Below, piece after piece: positions 30,418 through 37,764 of a stretch of DNA of 45,703 nucleotides (positions are counted from its first letter, which is position 1; the number at the start of each line of letters is the position of its first letter). Position numbers and translations under genes: made by a program. The DNA comes from a virus, in IMG/VR virus record IMGVR_UViG_3300042691_009163, positions 1 through 45,703 of that record; one strand, given 5' to 3'. The notes under the pieces were generated by a model, which did no database searches, had not been told where the DNA came from, and saw nothing but the letters and a program-made list of their open reading frames with translations.

Positions 30418-30973
30418 ATACTACGTTTATTTTGATAAAAAAACAGGACAAATACTTTCAGTTGGAAATGAACCTGAGCCAAAATTTGAACACGCTATTA
30501 AAACTAGTTTTGAAGATGTAGAAGGTTTTCTAACTGGTAAACTAAAATTTAAAGACTACCTTGTGGGATATAAACGTAACGAAAATGGTATAGCAAATCT
30601 TGCTATTGTTCCTACTACCGATCAAGGTTATGCTTTTAAAAATAATGTATTCGAGTGGATAACAGAAACAACAGAACGTGTAGAGTGTCTTGTAACATGG
30701 AACGGCCCAAATAAAAGTTGGGATTTTAAATTAGACGAAAGAAATAAAGATTATTATGACGTAGTTGTTGCTCCTAAATTAGTTTTTTTTGTTACATTAG
30801 AAGATGATTTTGATTTTTTAATTAGAACAATTTTTATTAATTTGGCAGATTTAATAACTTCTGATAAATTATCTTTTCCTTTTGAAAGCACTTTTGAAAA
30901 AAAGATAGATAAAATTTCTATAAGTTCCAAGTTAGTTTTCAAGAGTTATGGGTTAAGGATTATACATGATTAA
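30410..30973 (+). CDS. Protein of unknown function within glycosyltransferase-like operon
   Basis: A 187-residue product, overlapping genes on both sides by 8 bases. It starts with a beta-strand pattern YYVYFDKKTGQILSVGNE that looks like a small tail- or fibre-type domain, followed by a charged region and a hydrophobic-aromatic segment (PKLVFFVTLEDDFDFLIRTI) near residues 123-142 that is amphipathic rather than a clear transmembrane helix. No catalytic motif seen. It lies between pair A and pair B of the glycosyltransferase-like genes, so it may provide an acceptor or scaffold, but this is only positional. Confidence 0.55.
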   Translation: MTEYYVYFDKKTGQILSVGNEPEPKFEHAIKTSFEDVEGFLTGKLKFKDYLVGYKRNENGIANLAIVPTTDQGYAFKNNVFEWITETTERVECLVTWNGPNKSWDFKLDERNKDYYDVVVAPKLVFFVTLEDDFDFLIRTIFINLADLITSDKLSFPFESTFEKKIDKISISSKLVFKSYGLRIIHD

Positions 30974-31859
30974 AATAATAGAACAAGATATCATTTTTTT
31001 AAGTTACGATGAACCAAATGCTGAAAAAAATTATGCAGACCTTTTAGCAAAAGCACCTTGGGCTAAACGTGTGCATGGAGTTAAAGGTAGTGATGCTGCG
31101 CACAAGGCGTGTGCTGCACTAAGTGATACAGAATATTTTGTAACAGTAGATGCAGATAATATTATAGATCCAAAGTTTCTTGAAGTTGAAATAGACTTAG
31201 ATGCGTTAGGACTTACCTCAGATCATGTGTTTAGTTGGTGCGGTAAAGTACATGTTAATGGACTTATGTATGGTAACGGTGGTTTAAAATTATGGACACG
31301 TAAGTTTGTTAATAATATGCGTACACACGAAAACAGTGATCCTGCTGATACAAAAGGCTTAGTGGAATTTTGTTTTGATGACAAATACTATCAATTTAAC
31401 GAAAATTACAGCGAAAGTTTTACTAATGCAACACCATTTCAAGCATGGCGAGCAGGTTTTCGAGAAGGTGTAAAAATGTCGTTAGACCAAGGAGCTAAGA
31501 TTGGAAATTTACGAAAAATTTGGTGGCAAAATTATCATAGACTTTTAATTTGGTGTAGTGTTGGTGCAGATGTAGAAAATGGAATTTACAGTATACTAGG
31601 AGCACGGGAAGGTGCAGCTTTAACCAATTGCACTGATTGGGATTACGCAAATGTGAGAGATTTTGAATGGCTAACAAACTATTGGAACGAACACTATGCT
31701 AATGCATCTGATGAAGAAAAAACAGAACAAATTAATTTTTACGGCAAAGAACTACGTGAAAAATGTAAAATTGAAATCTCGAATTTAGATCCAGCTGGTA
31801 GTCGATTTTTTAAAACTGTTTATAATAATACTCCGAGGGTAATACGTGGCCGCGTTTGA
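30966..31859 (+). CDS. Glycosyltransferase-like protein, pair B copy 1
   Basis: A 297-residue product. N-terminal IIFLSYDEPNAEKNYADLL is followed by AKRVHGVKGSDAAHKACAAL and then YFVTVDADNIIDPKF, with DAD at residues 62-64. This order (donor-binding strand, helix, DxD) is that of family-2-like GT-A enzymes. Later blocks NGLMYGNGGLKLWTR (about 99-113), FQAWRAGFREGVKMSL (about 158-173) and DFEWLTNYW (about 249) are shared with the next gene, so they probably mark catalytic or acceptor elements. No membrane helix. It overlaps the next gene by 14 bases. Substrate unknown; the family is common in T4-like marine phages in my memory, but its role is not established there. Confidence 0.6.
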   Translation: MIKIIEQDIIFLSYDEPNAEKNYADLLAKAPWAKRVHGVKGSDAAHKACAALSDTEYFVTVDADNIIDPKFLEVEIDLDALGLTSDHVFSWCGKVHVNGLMYGNGGLKLWTRKFVNNMRTHENSDPADTKGLVEFCFDDKYYQFNENYSESFTNATPFQAWRAGFREGVKMSLDQGAKIGNLRKIWWQNYHRLLIWCSVGADVENGIYSILGAREGAALTNCTDWDYANVRDFEWLTNYWNEHYANASDEEKTEQINFYGKELREKCKIEISNLDPAGSRFFKTVYNNTPRVIRGRV

Positions 31860-32544
31860 CATTATTTTTATCAGCTATAACGAGCTCAATGCAGAAGAAA
31901 ATTTATCTCAATTGAAAGAGAGATTTCCTTTAGTAAAACATGTCAAGGGAGTTACAGGTATACACCAAGCACATATAGAAGCAGCTAAAAGAAGTTTTAC
32001 TCCAATGTTTTGGGTAGTTGATGCTGACGCCGTTATACTTGATAGTTTTAATTTTGATTATACAGTTACTCCTGAAGAACATGATATTGTACACGTATGG
32101 CGTAGCCGTAATCCAATCAATGGATTAGAATATGGGTATGGCGGAGTTAAGTTGCTCCCAAAAAAATTAACATTGTCTATGGATAAAACTAGTACTGATA
32201 TGACAACTAGTATTAGTAGTAGATTTAAAGCAATGGAAGAAGTAAGCAATATTACAGCATTCAATACAGACGCTTTTAGTACTTGGCGAAGTGCATTTCG
32301 TGAATGTTGTAAATTAGCTGTGACAAACAATGTTGAATCATTGGCTAGATTAAAAGTGTGGTCTACGCTAGTTGAAGATGTTCCATACGGTTATTATGCC
32401 TATTTAGGCGCACTCGCCGGTCGAGCGTACGGAGAAAAAAATGCCTCCAATAAGGAGGCATTGAGTAAGATAAATGATTTTACTTGGTTACAAGATCTGT
32501 GGTCATTGGAAAAATCTCAGCTATCACTCGAGCACAAGCAATAG
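31846..32544 (+). CDS. Glycosyltransferase-like protein, pair B copy 2 (GTG start, last gene of operon)
   Basis: A 232-residue product starting at GTG 31846, supported by GAGGG at 31835-31839. It mirrors pair B copy 1: IIFISYNELNAEENLSQL, VKHVKGVTGIHQAHIEAAKR, FWVVDADAVILDSF (DAD 59-61), NGLEYGYGGVKLLP, FSTWRSAFRECCKLA and DFTWLQDLW. It is about 65 residues shorter, lacking most of the C-terminal tail and part of the middle. Its 3' end overlaps convergent thyX by 65 bases, and bases 32434-32463 within it also encode the thyX-side terminator in the other strand. Homology to copy 1 continues beyond that hairpin (DFTWL/DFEWL), so the reading frame there is real. Substrate unknown. Confidence 0.6.
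   Translation: MAAFDIIFISYNELNAEENLSQLKERFPLVKHVKGVTGIHQAHIEAAKRSFTPMFWVVDADAVILDSFNFDYTVTPEEHDIVHVWRSRNPINGLEYGYGGVKLLPKKLTLSMDKTSTDMTTSISSRFKAMEEVSNITAFNTDAFSTWRSAFRECCKLAVTNNVESLARLKVWSTLVEDVPYGYYAYLGALAGRAYGEKNASNKEALSKINDFTWLQDLWSLEKSQLSLEHKQ
32434..32463 (-). terminator. Rho-independent terminator of the leftward operon
   Basis: Read on the minus strand: stem AATGCCTCC, loop TTATT, stem GGAGGCATT, then a run of T (seven A on the plus strand at 32435-32441). The stem is 9 perfect base pairs. It lies 17 bases beyond the thyX stop codon and so should end the minus-strand transcript. On the plus strand no T-run follows, so it should not stop plus-strand transcription. Confidence 0.85.
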
Positions 32545-33169
32545 CAACTTCCTGATGTTCCTTTTGTGTACCGTTAGCACTACGCAATTCAATAAAGTGT
32601 ACCCAACTACGTAGCGTACCATTCATATACAAACGACTTACTGTAAGTCCTTCTGGTAAAACAGCACGAGCTTGTTCTTTAGCAATACCATTCTTTATAG
32701 CCCACTGGTATTCTTGTTTGACAGCAAACAGTACACGTTTTTGAGCACGTTCCCATTCGTAGGACAACAATCGTTGTTGCTCATCTGTCATGTCTAGTTC
32801 TACGCTGTTCTGTCTATTCTTTGTGTCCTGGAATCGTGCCTCACGTAACACAAACGCTTCATCGAGTTCAGCTGTAGGATCAGCATATCGCTGGGAGAAC
32901 TCTTGAAAGCTGAAACTTCTGTGACGTAGAATTTGTCTGGCAATGTCCCTGGTAGTTTTGATTTCGATACATGCGCTGACCATTTCGAGTGGTGACCAGT
33001 GCTGGTGTTTGATAAGGTATCGTATGAGTTTTTCTGATGTGTCTGTGTTGAGCTGATTGGCAGGATTGCTGACACGGGCGCAATACGCAATGAGTTCTTG
33101 TGCATCTCCGATGCCCATGTCTCTAAATTCGCCTGTTGGTTGACTATATGATAGAAGTTTAACATTCAT
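32480..33169 (-). CDS. thyX: Flavin-dependent thymidylate synthase ThyX
   Basis: ThyX makes dTMP from dUMP with methylene-tetrahydrofolate as carbon donor, using FAD and NADPH. At 229 residues the length is normal. The signature RHRX7S is present as RHRSFSFQEFS at residues 82-92, followed by QRYADP. The C-terminal GLTVSRLYMNGTLRSWVHF block and the acidic/basic helix after it also fit. It starts at ATG 33169, immediately after the stop of the upstream gene, and is the last gene of the leftward block, followed by a terminator. Phage ThyX supplies thymidylate for replication; the folate link to FolE in the same block is notable but not proof of a shared pathway. Confidence 0.97.
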   Translation of the reverse strand: MNVKLLSYSQPTGEFRDMGIGDAQELIAYCARVSNPANQLNTDTSEKLIRYLIKHQHWSPLEMVSACIEIKTTRDIARQILRHRSFSFQEFSQRYADPTAELDEAFVLREARFQDTKNRQNSVELDMTDEQQRLLSYEWERAQKRVLFAVKQEYQWAIKNGIAKEQARAVLPEGLTVSRLYMNGTLRSWVHFIELRSANGTQKEHQEVAIACARVIAEIFPMTTDLVTK

Positions 33170-33490
33170 TTATAATTTTCTTTTCTTTAAAAAATTTTTT
33201 GTAATTTTTTCTATATCTTTACGAATTTTTTCGGTGTCTAATCGAAAGTCTACATTATCAATTCGACTTTCGTAATTTCTGTAAAGTTCCGATATTGATC
33301 TTTCAAAGGCACTCCAGCCTTTTGTATGATCATCTTTTGTTATTTTAACTTCCCAAATTTTACCGTCTTTGAATGTGATAACGACAGCATGGAGATACCT
33401 TAAAGGTAGTACATTGAGTTTTACCTCTCCAAATACTTCTGGCCAACATTCGACGACATCTTTGGGAAGTTTTCTTCCCTGGTCAATCAC
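33170..33490 (-). CDS. Protein of unknown function, upstream of thyX
   Basis: A 106-residue product with a GTG start that overlaps the upstream stop codon in a GTGA junction (4 bases). It begins with a WPEVFGEVKLNVLPLRYLHA segment, then a small beta hairpin (VVITFKDGKIWEVKI), and ends in a strongly basic, helical tail (DIEKITKNFLKKRKL), which suggests nucleic-acid or nucleoprotein contact. No catalytic motif. It is translationally linked to its neighbours. Function not recognised; the basic C-terminus is the only guide. Confidence 0.6.
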   Translation of the reverse strand: MIDQGRKLPKDVVECWPEVFGEVKLNVLPLRYLHAVVITFKDGKIWEVKITKDDHTKGWSAFERSISELYRNYESRIDNVDFRLDTEKIRKDIEKITKNFLKKRKL

Positions 33491-34080
33491 TTGGCTTTTT
33501 TGGTCGGAACCAACTCCTCAGCTTTTCTACGGAATTCAGCAGCTTGTTTAGCTAACTTGTCTGCTTGACTTCGATAAAACTTTGCTTCAGCTTCAGGCGT
33601 TGCAAATGTTTGATCAGATTCAGATGCAACAGATGTAGTTGTTTCTGAAATATCTTTAGCGGTTGCAACTTCCTGAACAACATCTTGACTATCTGGTTTG
33701 ATGTGTAAATCATCTACAGCTACACCACGTTGTTCAGCAATAAGTTGATTAAGTTCTGATAGTAGAACTGAAGTGCCAATAACGGGAGTCATTTCTACTT
33801 GAGCAGTACTAACTTTTACTAATCGACCATTTGCGTGTAAAAACGGTAACATACGGCTTCCGTCTGGAAATTGTGTACGGTCTAATGCTTCTGCAAATTC
33901 GTATGATTGTTGTGCAGCAGGACTTTCAACTAGATTAATGATAGCATTATGATATTCGTCTGGTAAATTTTCTGTTGGAACAACCAATGCGCTATAAGCG
34001 TCTCCAGGTAGTGTTCTAAAAGCTACAAGTACTTTTTTACCTGTATCTTTAATTCTACCTACATGTTTTAAACTTTGCAT
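33487..34080 (-). CDS. Protein of unknown function, possible scaffold or accessory protein
   Basis: A 197-residue product. The N-terminal 130 residues look like a compact domain (GRIKDTGKKVLVAFRTLPGD, then ALVVPTENLPDEYHNAI, then SRMLPFLHANGRL), followed by an acidic, Ser/Thr/Asp-rich linker at about 130-165 and a helical coiled-coil tail (AKFYRSQADKLAKQAAEFRR) ending in Lys-rich residues. No transmembrane segment. It follows the 79-residue gene by 2 bases and overlaps the next by 4. I do not recognise the family; the modular domain-linker-coil layout suggests a binding rather than an enzymatic role. Confidence 0.6.
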   Translation of the reverse strand: MQSLKHVGRIKDTGKKVLVAFRTLPGDAYSALVVPTENLPDEYHNAIINLVESPAAQQSYEFAEALDRTQFPDGSRMLPFLHANGRLVKVSTAQVEMTPVIGTSVLLSELNQLIAEQRGVAVDDLHIKPDSQDVVQEVATAKDISETTTSVASESDQTFATPEAEAKFYRSQADKLAKQAAEFRRKAEELVPTKKAK

Positions 34081-34082
34081 AA

Positions 34083-34322
34083 TTATGCTCCTTGTTTAGA
34101 AGTATCTGCTTGTTTTGCAACAGCTTCTAAAAACGTTGTTAATTTTGTATATGTTTGACCTACTACAGTCATTTCTGCGGGTTTGAAAGCACCGCGTGAA
34201 CTAGCAATATCGATAATAACTTTCATTGCGTTAAGATCGTTGATAGTTAATTCGTTTGGATCTGGTTTTGCACCGGCTTGTTCTGGTGCTTGAACAGTTT
34301 CTTGTTGTACGTTCTCAGTCAT
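34083..34322 (-). CDS. Small acidic protein of unknown function
   Basis: A 79-residue product with a strong AAGGAG site before its ATG. The first 25 residues are Gln/Glu/Pro-rich and probably disordered; the rest is predicted helical (NELTINDLNAMKVIIDIASS; TKLTTFLEAVAKQ). No Cys, no membrane segment. It stands 28 bases after the 95-residue gene and 2 bases before the next, within the cluster after the VWA protein. It may be a partner of the MoxR-VWA pair or of the 197-residue protein, but only position suggests it. Confidence 0.6.
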   Translation of the reverse strand: MTENVQQETVQAPEQAGAKPDPNELTINDLNAMKVIIDIASSRGAFKPAEMTVVGQTYTKLTTFLEAVAKQADTSKQGA

Positions 34323-34350
34323 GGTATCTCCTTATAATGTACTAATATAA

Positions 34351-34638
34351 TTATCTCGTTTGAATTAGAGGACAGGCAATCGTGAAGAAACTGAGTTCTT
34401 TTTCAGACTCAAAACCAATACGTGTAGTGTATACAATAGTGTTGGTATTATCTAAATCTAAATCTTGGCCTATATAGTATCGGCTATTTAAATTGTTCTT
34501 AATCCAAACATCTAAATTTTTTAACAAGTTAGGATTGTACTTGTCGATGGTTGTATATTTAAAATGAGGAGCGGCAAACTCAACCCTGCGTAAGTCGAAA
34601 TAATTAAGTGGGTTAGGTTTGCCGTTCTTTAATGCCAT
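34351..34638 (-). CDS. Protein of unknown function, translationally coupled to the VWA gene
   Basis: A 95-residue product beginning at a TAATG junction with the stop of the VWA/metallopeptidase-like gene (1-base overlap), a sign of coupled translation. It contains NYFDLRRVEFAAPHFKYTTI, a KNLDVWIKNNLNSRYYIG helix and a final beta segment FESEKELSFFTIACPL. No metal-binding cluster or membrane helix is seen. Coupling makes it a candidate third component of the MoxR-VWA machinery. Function not recognised. Confidence 0.6.
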   Translation of the reverse strand: MALKNGKPNPLNYFDLRRVEFAAPHFKYTTIDKYNPNLLKNLDVWIKNNLNSRYYIGQDLDLDNTNTIVYTTRIGFESEKELSFFTIACPLIQTR

Positions 34639-35825
34639 TATGCAACTTCTTTAACTTCTTCGTAGTATGCGTACTCACCAAATGGAGGAACAATACTATT
34701 ATTACCGTGAATGATGAATACTGTATCACAATACAATTCGTCACCCCACGAACCATAAGGATATCCGTCTGTGAACATGATAAACTTTTTAGGTTGGATT
34801 TGATGCTCTTTCATATAGTCCCAATTGACCATAAATTCAGTACCGCCACCACCCATTGGTTCATATTCCATAAACGTGTCCATTGTGTAGCCGTCAAAGT
34901 CTGCTTCGTTATAGACATCGGTATCAAAACACCAAACTTTAATTTTAAAGTCTTTGTACTCTTCCATAATGCCTTTAATTTCGCTTAGGAAATCTTTGGC
35001 TTGTTCATCACCAATAGAACCAGACATATCAATCGATACACAAATATCAATTGTTTCTTCGTAGTTAGTGCCTGGCAAAATTGCACTCATATGCCAACCC
35101 TTACGATTAGGACGCATAAAGGTATAGTCGTTCTTAATAGTGCTTTGAATTTGCTGGCGCAAAATTTCACGCCAGTTCATCTTAGGCTCTGTAAGTTCTT
35201 TAATCATGCGTTGAATACTTGCAGGTACATTACCTGCACCTGCCGCTTGTGCAGCCTGCATTACAGCTTCACGCATTTCATCACGAATTTTTTTCAATTC
35301 TTCTTTGGTATATTTTGGCTGACCATCTTTGCCGTTGTTGCCGTCAGAATCTAAATGTTCATCGAGCATCTGACCTAAAGCGGCTAGTTGTTCTTCGTCA
35401 TACTTTTCGTAAATTTCATCATAGACTTGTTCTGCACTCCAGCCGTAATATTTTGAATCATGGAAAATTTTAATATCAGGCAAATTGTGATCACCAATTC
35501 GATCTCGTACAATTTGTCCGTTAACAGCAAAGTCGCAGGCAATATTAAAAATCTTTGGATCACGACCTTCGCGTCGACCCATGTGATCAAAAACAGCATG
35601 AAGGATTTCGTGTGCAATTACAAACTCTACTTGTTTAACAGTAAGAGGTGTAAAAAATTCACGATTAAAATAAATGTTACGACCGTCTGTTGCAGCAGTA
35701 GGAAGCCAATCGTCTGCTTCTTTGATACCCATACGTGTAGCAAGATTACCAAAGAACGGGTGGCGTAGTAGCAAGCCTACTCGTGCTACAATAATCTTAT
35801 CAATAATTGGATCGGCGTGTGCCAT
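34638..35825 (-). CDS. VWA-like protein with N-terminal metallopeptidase-like (DUF2201-type) domain
   Basis: A 395-residue product. The N-terminal domain has HEILHAVFDH (H72, E73, H76, H81), a zinc-metalloprotease-like HExxH, preceded by GRNIYFNREFF; this fits the putative metallopeptidase domain found with VWA domains. A helical, charged linker spans about 130-215. The C-terminal VWA domain has the MIDAS metal site: DMSGS at 266-270, T329 within GGGGTEF and D353 within FTDGYP. VWA proteins of this type work with MoxR AAA+ ATPases, and a MoxR gene is the next gene upstream, though in its own transcript unit. Proteolytic activity is unproven; some relatives retain the fold only. Substrate unknown. 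Confidence 0.85.
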   Translation of the reverse strand: MAHADPIIDKIIVARVGLLLRHPFFGNLATRMGIKEADDWLPTAATDGRNIYFNREFFTPLTVKQVEFVIAHEILHAVFDHMGRREGRDPKIFNIACDFAVNGQIVRDRIGDHNLPDIKIFHDSKYYGWSAEQVYDEIYEKYDEEQLAALGQMLDEHLDSDGNNGKDGQPKYTKEELKKIRDEMREAVMQAAQAAGAGNVPASIQRMIKELTEPKMNWREILRQQIQSTIKNDYTFMRPNRKGWHMSAILPGTNYEETIDICVSIDMSGSIGDEQAKDFLSEIKGIMEEYKDFKIKVWCFDTDVYNEADFDGYTMDTFMEYEPMGGGGTEFMVNWDYMKEHQIQPKKFIMFTDGYPYGSWGDELYCDTVFIIHGNNSIVPPFGEYAYYEEVKEVA

Positions 35826-35854
35826 CGTTGCTCCTAATGTTTTAGTATGTATAT

Positions 35855-35883
35855 ATTATAACAGGGCACCAAGGCCCTGTCAA
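35855..35883 (-). promoter_or_regulatory. Sigma-70 promoter for the VWA gene
   Basis: On the minus strand: TTGACA (35878-35883), a 17-base spacer, TATAAT (35855-35860). Both hexamers match the bacterial consensus exactly at ideal spacing. It lies between the moxR stop and the VWA start, with AGGAG before the ATG. Host RNA polymerase should read it, so early expression is expected. Confidence 0.85.
35861..35880. repeat. Inverted repeat in the VWA promoter (operator or hairpin)
   Basis: ACAGGGC, six-base centre ACCAAG, GCCCTGT: a perfect 7-base inverted repeat that fills the spacer between -35 and -10 and takes in half of the -35. A repressor site is the simplest reading. It could also act as an RNA hairpin behind moxR, but no T-run follows on that strand, so a terminator is unlikely. 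Confidence 0.55.
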
Positions 35884-35884
35884 C

Positions 35885-36976
35885 TTATTGCTTTTCGGTA
35901 GCCTGTGCAATATACTTACCAAATTTTGCATGGAAGTCATCAAAGCAGGCAATTTCATCTGGATCCAACGGCAACTTATATGTTGACAATGCCAATTTAG
36001 TACCCATAATTACCAACTCAGTTTCAAAATTATCCATCATAAATTGGAAGAAGTTATTAACTTTTGAATTCCAATTTTTGTCGTTTTTATCGCACAAATC
36101 TTTCAATTCGTAGCACAATGAAATAACAAGCGAATATTGAGCTGAGATTTCTTTTGAATCCATCTTCTTAACTTTGCCTGACAAAATGTCTGTTGGGTTT
36201 GGCATTTTGCTGGCATGTTTACGATGTGCCATAAACTTAACAGCAAGTCCTTCACCAACAGCGCCTGAAGTCAAATCAGTCAGTGTTTCTGCATCAGTGT
36301 CATCGTCGTGCAACAGCTCGCTAACAAAGGACCAGCTACGTGGAGTAGCAAATGCACGTGAACTAGACTTTGGATCAAAGTCGTACAGGTCTTTCTTAGA
36401 GAAAGTAAGGAAACCAACTACGTCTTTGTGGACACGATTTTCTACAGCCCACTCTTGCCAGTCATCCCAATCAATAGCCATTTCCAAGTGTACAAAGCGG
36501 TTTGCCAACGGAGCGGGCATACGATAAGTAACACCCTTGTCGCTTTCGCGATTACCAGCAGCAACCATTACGACATTGTCTGGAAGCTGATAAGTGCCGA
36601 CACGGCGGTTCAAAACTAGCTGATAAGCCGCCGCTTGTACAGCAGGCGCCGCAGAGTTCATTTCGTCCATAAACAAGACAATCTGTTTATGTTGTTTTGC
36701 CATTTCAGCGTCAGGCAGTTCGAGCGGAGGAGCCCAAACCATTTTATTTACATTTGAATCAAAATATGGGATACCTTTAATATCAGTAGGTTCCCAAAGA
36801 CTAAGACGAACATCGATAACATGAGCATCGAGCTCAGTACCAAGTTGTTTAATAATATCAGACTTACCAATTCCTGGAGGACCCCACAAGAAAATTGGAC
36901 GCTTGTTTTTAAATGCCTTACGCAATGAACGTTTTGCGCCTTTGGGTCCAACGGTGCGGCTAAGAATTTCTGCCAT
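35885..36976 (-). CDS. MoxR-type AAA+ ATPase
   Basis: A 363-residue product. Walker A GPPGIGKS is at residues 32-39; Walker B IVLFMDEMN near 98-106; then the MoxR hallmark NRRVGTYQLPDNVVMVAAGN with the sensor-1 Asn, and the ANRFVHLEM stretch with the likely arginine finger. The C-terminal 200 residues are helical, as in MoxR lid domains. MoxR ATPases drive folding, metal insertion or remodelling, usually with a VWA partner, which here is the next gene downstream. It has an AAAGGA ribosome-binding site and its own promoter. Role in the phage cycle is not known; virion maturation, host-target remodelling and defence suppression are all possible. Confidence 0.92.
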   Translation of the reverse strand: MAEILSRTVGPKGAKRSLRKAFKNKRPIFLWGPPGIGKSDIIKQLGTELDAHVIDVRLSLWEPTDIKGIPYFDSNVNKMVWAPPLELPDAEMAKQHKQIVLFMDEMNSAAPAVQAAAYQLVLNRRVGTYQLPDNVVMVAAGNRESDKGVTYRMPAPLANRFVHLEMAIDWDDWQEWAVENRVHKDVVGFLTFSKKDLYDFDPKSSSRAFATPRSWSFVSELLHDDDTDAETLTDLTSGAVGEGLAVKFMAHRKHASKMPNPTDILSGKVKKMDSKEISAQYSLVISLCYELKDLCDKNDKNWNSKVNNFFQFMMDNFETELVIMGTKLALSTYKLPLDPDEIACFDDFHAKFGKYIAQATEKQ

Positions 36977-37031
36977 TTTAGTTCCTTTAAAAAAGTGTGT
37001 TACAGGGGATAATTTGTTACGCTATGTATGT

Positions 37032-37060
37032 ATTATAGCACCACACCAGTAAAGTGTCAA
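37032..37060 (-). promoter_or_regulatory. Sigma-70 promoter for the MoxR gene
   Basis: On the minus strand: TTGACA (37055-37060), 17-base spacer, TATAAT (37032-37037), both exact consensus. The TGA within TTGACA is also the stop codon of the upstream gene. A leader of about 50 bases precedes the moxR ATG. It resembles the VWA promoter in hexamers and spacing but lacks the inverted repeat. Confidence 0.85.
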
Positions 37061-37464
37061 CTAGATTTTTCGTTGTCCAAATCTTTTTGGCGTTCGTTCA
37101 TGGCTTTTATAAGTCCAAATTTTCGGATATCGTCCGAAAACAAATATAGCTCAAAACTCTTTTTTTCAGAAAAGACAGTAATACTTTGGTTTGTAAGGTA
37201 ATAAGGACAATCGATATACCTTTCCAAAAATATAATGGTTTGAGGACTTAGTTCAATTGGTTCTGTAAACGGAACCTCGTATGCTTTAAGTTCCAATTCA
37301 TCTACTAAAAATTCGTAGCCTTTATCGCTTAGACGAAAGGCGTTGTCTTTACCTACGCGGTTTGATTGCCACCATGTTCTTGAATACATATTAACATTTG
37401 TTTCGTCAATAGTTTTGCCCCATTGTTGCAAAAATATTTTTGTTAATACGTCTCGAGAAATCAT
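37057..37464 (-). CDS. Protein of unknown function
   Basis: A 135-residue product, overlapping the preceding gene by 4 bases (ATGA). The N-terminal half carries WGKTIDETNVNMYSRTWWQS and FRLSDKGYEFLVDELEL, which looks like a small helix-turn-helix-like or modular domain; the second half has IIFLERYIDCPYYLTNQSI and LYLFSDDIRKFGLIKAM. No catalytic motif or membrane helix. The pattern is one I associate with conserved small proteins of T4-like aquatic phages. Its stop codon lies in the -35 of the MoxR promoter. Function not known; DNA binding is a guess from the RLSDKGYEFL helix. Confidence 0.6.
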   Translation of the reverse strand: MISRDVLTKIFLQQWGKTIDETNVNMYSRTWWQSNRVGKDNAFRLSDKGYEFLVDELELKAYEVPFTEPIELSPQTIIFLERYIDCPYYLTNQSITVFSEKKSFELYLFSDDIRKFGLIKAMNERQKDLDNEKSS

Positions 37465-37745
37465 TTTACAATGGTGCCCTGCGTTAATTTAACAACTTGG
37501 AACTCTTCTGTTCCAAATGTGAGATTTAATTTCTTTGCCAAATTATGTGCATGGCCAGGATTTGAAAAAGAAACTTTTTTATATTTTGGTCCGGGGTACG
37601 ATGTGAGACTATTAAAGCTCTTTAAATTAAAAGGCTCATTTTTATAGAAGACTGCCCATATAGCATCAGCTTCTAAAATTTGTTCTGATTTGTAAGTTTT
37701 TTTGTTAGTATGTTCTAACAATATTTTTGGTTTAGGTCTTGACAT
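37461..37745 (-). CDS. Small conserved-type phage protein of unknown function
   Basis: A 94-residue product. The sequence begins SRPKPKILLEHTNKKTYKSE and continues with AIWAVFYKNEPFNLKSFN, then YPGPKYKKVSFSNPGHAHNL, motifs I recognise from small hypothetical proteins of T4-like marine phages. It is basic and probably a small alpha/beta protein. It is preceded at 37773-37780 by a GATAAATA late promoter and so may be expressed late. It overlaps the following gene by 4 bases. No biochemical function is established to my knowledge. Confidence 0.65.
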   Translation of the reverse strand: MSRPKPKILLEHTNKKTYKSEQILEADAIWAVFYKNEPFNLKSFNSLTSYPGPKYKKVSFSNPGHAHNLAKKLNLTFGTEEFQVVKLTQGTIVK

Positions 37746-37764
37746 AATGCGTATCCAAGTAATA

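Noticed and set aside
34632-34988. 118-residue plus-strand frame opposite the VWA gene
   Set aside because: Phe/His-rich shadow of the VWA domain with no ribosome-binding site.
35861-35880. Reading the inverted repeat as a terminator of moxR
   Set aside because: No T-run follows on the minus strand and the repeat lies within a perfect promoter, so an operator is more likely.
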